A DNA stretch of 8,012 bases, from assembly GCA_019090365.1 (NCBI GenBank), contig JAHRWC010000074.1, positions 1 through 8,012 of the forward strand, in the 5' to 3' direction. The stretch is from Flavobacteriaceae bacterium. GTDB taxonomy: Bacteria; Bacteroidota; Bacteroidia; Flavobacteriales; Flavobacteriaceae. The notes under the pieces were generated by a model, which saw only the letters and a list, made by a program, of their open reading frames with translations, ran no database searches and was not told the DNA's origin. Positions 6,254-8,012 of the stretch are shown one piece after another (position 1 is the stretch's first letter; the number at the start of each line of letters is the position of its first letter). A program made the position numbers and the translations under genes.

Positions 6254-7171
6254 ATGTATTTATTCAGAAAGAATTACCTCGTATTATTTTTGTTGTTTCC
6301 AATTTTAATGATCGGTCAAGCCGAATCTATTTTTAATGGTATTCAATTAAATGATTCCGAAGCGTCTGTCACAAAAAAGCTTAAAGAGATTTCAGAAAAT
6401 ACAAAAACAGTTACAGTCAATAATCCTATATTTCCTTTAGCTGAAACTACAGAATCTCATTTGTTATGTAACACGGTTATTACTCAAAATGGGACTATAG
6501 AGAACGTTATATTCACCTTTGCAGATGATAAGCTATGTTATATAGAGGCAAGAGGTAATGTCGTAAAACCTTTTACAGCGCATCGAAAAGATACGGCTCG
6601 TAATTATATGGATTACGAAGTGTATGTACAAGATAAATTGTTTGTTACAAAAAAAGAAGATGTAATTAGAATAACTACAAAAGAAGCCATGCATACTAAT
6701 TTGTTTACGTGGAGTAACCCTTATATGGATTCTAATTATAAAGCTGAAAGAAAACCTAATTCAACTAATGAAATACCTTCATTTTTAAAAATGGGTGAAA
6801 CATTAGAAGATTTGCGAACGACTTTAGAAGCAAACAGTTTATTTACTTCGGAAGAAAAATTAGATGGATCCGATCCAAACGCACAATTTCAATTAAACTG
6901 TTTTGGGGTAGATTATTTAGGATTCCCAAGAAAAATTGAAGCTCGTTTTGGAGATGGAATATTAAATGTAGTTTGGATTTTAACTGCGAAAGGAGAGGAA
7001 GATAGAATACGTAAAGCCTTGAAAAAACAATATGGTGAGCCAATTTTTGTAGATGAAACTTGGGAAGTGTTTAATAATTGGCAAGTAGCTCTACGTAAAG
7101 ACAAACCTGAAGTTTTACTTATGGAGCAACAAATAGGATTAGGGTATAAAACCAATTACTTTAAGCAATAG
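6254..7171 (+). CDS. Secreted protein of unknown function with two tandem related domains
   Basis: I do not recognise a named family. The 305-residue protein starts with a signal peptide (charged MYLFRKN, hydrophobic core to about residue 20, then GQA-E), typical of flavobacterial exported proteins, so it is probably periplasmic. The mature part seems to hold two copies of one unit, about 29-100 and 178-245. Each begins with a G-x-L/T-x-D/E helix opener (GIQLNDSEASVTKKL; MGETLEDLRTTLEAN). Next comes an L-x-C strand (HLLCNTV; QLNCFGVDY), then I-x-x-x-F-x-D-x-x-L (NVIFTFADDKLCYIEA; KIEARFGDGILNVVWI). The C-terminus has KKQYGEP (257-263) and a Trp-rich strand (WEVFNNWQVAL, 270-280), a layout seen in substrate- or partner-binding alpha/beta domains. 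The start is preceded by an A-rich stretch with AATC repeated three times and no Shine-Dalgarno site. It is divergent from the prolyl isomerase operon and convergent with the next gene, so probably monocistronic. Confidence 0.82.
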   Translation: MYLFRKNYLVLFLLFPILMIGQAESIFNGIQLNDSEASVTKKLKEISENTKTVTVNNPIFPLAETTESHLLCNTVITQNGTIENVIFTFADDKLCYIEARGNVVKPFTAHRKDTARNYMDYEVYVQDKLFVTKKEDVIRITTKEAMHTNLFTWSNPYMDSNYKAERKPNSTNEIPSFLKMGETLEDLRTTLEANSLFTSEEKLDGSDPNAQFQLNCFGVDYLGFPRKIEARFGDGILNVVWILTAKGEEDRIRKALKKQYGEPIFVDETWEVFNNWQVALRKDKPEVLLMEQQIGLGYKTNYFKQ

Positions 7172-7178
7172 TGATAGT

Positions 7179-7763
7179 TTAATTATTTAGCTCTTTTTGA
7201 AATAACTCTGCTAATTTCTCTCTTTTAAATTTATCAATTAATATATTTTGCAACCATGTTTGAGGTTGATCTGTTCCACTAGTATAATCTTTATTTTTAT
7301 ACGCTAAAAACTCTTCGAAATCATACCAGTTTTTGTTGTGAATTTGTTGCAATGAATACACTGCCATTTCTCCATTGGTAGCATTGAAGAACGGACAGGT
7401 ATGAATTTTTGTTTTCGTTGTATCAGAAAGTTGTTTAATCAAAAAATCAGTTAGTTCTGTTTTGTCAAAATCTAAAAATAGATTCCAATCAGTTTCACTA
7501 AAAACAAGGCGTTTGATTTTTCTTTTGGATGATAATTTTTTCACATATTGTTGTCCGCCTAAACAACCTCCTTTTTTAAAAACGATTTCATTCCATAATT
7601 CTGGTATTGAATCGGTTTGTTGTATTTCTTGAATTGTTGTATTCTGAAAAATATTCAATCCAAAACTACTTTTTTCATTGTTTTTTTTCCATTCAAGAGT
7701 TGTTGTATTCTTGAAGGAAAACAACGTAATAATGAATAAAAAGAATATGATTAAATACTTCAT
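7179..7763 (-). CDS. Exported protein of unknown function with conserved-looking Cys motifs
   Basis: I do not recognise a family. The 194-residue product begins MKYLIIFFLFIITLFSF, a signal peptide or single N-terminal anchor without a lipobox Cys, so the rest should be periplasmic. It has a Gly/Cys patch KKGGCLGGQQYVKKL (63-77, Cys67). It also has a segment that looks functionally constrained, HTCPFFNATNGEMAVYSLQQ (121-140, Cys123), followed by WYDF and a Lys-rich helical C-terminus. The two cysteines could form a disulfide or bind a ligand. Residues 20-55 are Asn/Thr/Gln-rich and probably flexible. Its stop lies seven bases from the stop of the convergent secreted-protein gene, with no clear hairpin between them. 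It carries the shared ATTAACTTAGT element upstream. Single-gene transcription unit. Confidence 0.78.
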   Translation of the reverse strand: MKYLIIFFLFIITLFSFKNTTTLEWKKNNEKSSFGLNIFQNTTIQEIQQTDSIPELWNEIVFKKGGCLGGQQYVKKLSSKRKIKRLVFSETDWNLFLDFDKTELTDFLIKQLSDTTKTKIHTCPFFNATNGEMAVYSLQQIHNKNWYDFEEFLAYKNKDYTSGTDQPQTWLQNILIDKFKREKLAELFQKELNN

Positions 7764-7799
7764 GAATTTGACAAATAGGAAAAAACAGTATCATTTTTC

Positions 7800-7819
7800 C
7801 TTATAGGCACTAAGTTAAT
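7800..7819 (-). promoter_or_regulatory. Shared upstream element, copy 2 (exported protein gene)
   Basis: Minus-strand ATTAACTTAGT at 7819-7809, 46 bases before the ATG at 7763, is identical to the copy before 6081. Here too an inverted half site is present: CTTA (7800-7803) and TAAG (7811-7814), separated by seven bases instead of six. The spacing from the start codon is nearly conserved, which favours a promoter or operator over a chance match. The surrounding bases are otherwise unrelated. Confidence 0.35.
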
Positions 7820-7853
7820 TAATTCAAGTTAATATTTTGCATTAAATATTCTA

Positions 7854-7865
7854 TCCCAAAAGGGA
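7854..7865. repeat. Small GC-containing inverted repeat in divergent gap
   Basis: TCCC-AAAA-GGGA is a perfect four-base-pair dyad with an AAAA loop. It sits in the 215-base gap between the divergent genes starting at 7763 and 7979. It stands out because GC runs are rare in this gap. It may be an operator half-site pair or nothing; the arms are too short for a convincing terminator and no T-run follows directly. Confidence 0.25.
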
Positions 7866-7900
7866 AGATTGAATCAATTTTTTTAATATAATTTATTTCT

Positions 7901-7908
7901 TATTTTTG
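7901..7908 (+). promoter_or_regulatory. Putative -7 box for the gene starting at 7979
   Basis: TATTTTTG matches the Bacteroidota -7 consensus TAnnTTTG exactly and points toward the ATG at 7979, leaving a leader of about 65 bases. No TTG lies at the usual 19-21 bases upstream; the nearest is 29 bases away. A second weaker candidate is TACTTTTT near 7926, with TTTTG 17 bases before it. Confidence 0.35.
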
Positions 7909-7978
7909 AAATGGTTTTAAACCCTTACTTTTTTTGTTTGAAAGCATTTTAATGTTTATTAATTTTACCCAAATTATC

Positions 7979-8012
7979 ATGAAAAAACTATTATTTCTAT
8001 TTCTAATTATTG
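7979..8012 (+). CDS. Start of an exported protein gene (cut by right window edge)
   Basis: Eleven codons are visible from the ATG at 7979: MKKLLFLFLII. Two lysines followed by an uninterrupted Leu/Phe/Ile core is a textbook signal peptide or lipoprotein signal start. The upstream sequence (ACCCAAATTATC) has no Shine-Dalgarno site, like the other genes here. The frame has no stop before the edge. It is divergent from the gene starting at 7763. Function cannot be inferred from so little sequence, and a chance short frame cannot be fully excluded. Confidence 0.6.
   Translation, partial: MKKLLFLFLII

Noticed and set aside
6843..7155. Two overlapping minus-strand frames (66 and 80 codons) inside the secreted-protein gene
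   Set aside because: Both are antisense to the domain-2 coding sequence of the plus-strand gene and show no signal, domain or plausible neighbour spacing.
7172..7178. Bidirectional terminator between the convergent genes
   Set aside because: Only seven bases separate the stops, and the flanking sequence shows no GC-containing hairpin followed by a T-run, so I could not support a terminator.
1..8012. CRISPR, tRNA, rRNA, transposon or integration-site signatures
   Set aside because: I saw no regularly spaced repeats, cloverleaf-like segments, transposase motifs or long terminal inverted repeats on either strand.

Overview
The window is strongly AT-rich and reads as a chromosomal segment of a Bacteroidota member, most likely a marine-type flavobacterium (Flavobacteriaceae). 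The signs are A/T-rich sequence instead of Shine-Dalgarno sites before start codons, TAnnTTTG-like -7 promoter boxes, several predicted lipoproteins, a signal peptide ending in the typical 'GQA', and enzyme families common in that group. I see no rRNA, tRNA, CRISPR array, insertion sequence, integrase or base-composition break. It looks like core or stable accessory chromosome rather than a mobile island.

Layout from left to right. (1) Positions 1-1108, minus strand: a nearly complete alkaline phosphatase lipoprotein that runs off the left edge with its last few residues missing. It is of the compact His/Trp active-site type. (2) Positions 1180-3608, minus strand: a tightly coupled three-gene cassette, read in the order ketoacyl-ACP synthase III (KAS III), small SAM-dependent methyltransferase, family 2 glycosyltransferase. 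The junctions are TAG|ATG and TAATG, with no spacer. (3) Positions 3709-6081, minus strand: a four-gene operon read in the order cyclophilin-type prolyl isomerase lipoprotein, small acidic protein of unknown function, short-chain dehydrogenase/reductase, small cupin lipoprotein. Gaps are 9, 11 and 1 bases. (4) Positions 6254-7171, plus strand: a secreted protein of unknown function built from two copies of one domain. (5) Positions 7179-7763, minus strand, convergent with the previous gene: another exported protein of unknown function. (6) Position 7979 to the right edge: the start of a further exported protein on the plus strand.

The KAS III - methyltransferase - glycosyltransferase cassette is the best candidate for an undescribed system. 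Chain formation by condensation, methylation and glycosylation in one transcript suggests a small lipid or polyketide-like product, perhaps a surface glycolipid. The KAS III keeps its Cys-His-Asn catalytic residues but lacks the CoA-stacking residues of housekeeping FabH. The neighbouring reductase could act on a ketoacyl product, but it lies in a separate transcription unit and this link is inference only.

Two minus-strand genes for exported proteins (starts at 6081 and 7763) share an 11-base element almost the same distance upstream. This is either a promoter of variant -7 sequence or a common operator. No gene-free stretch exceeds about 215 bases.
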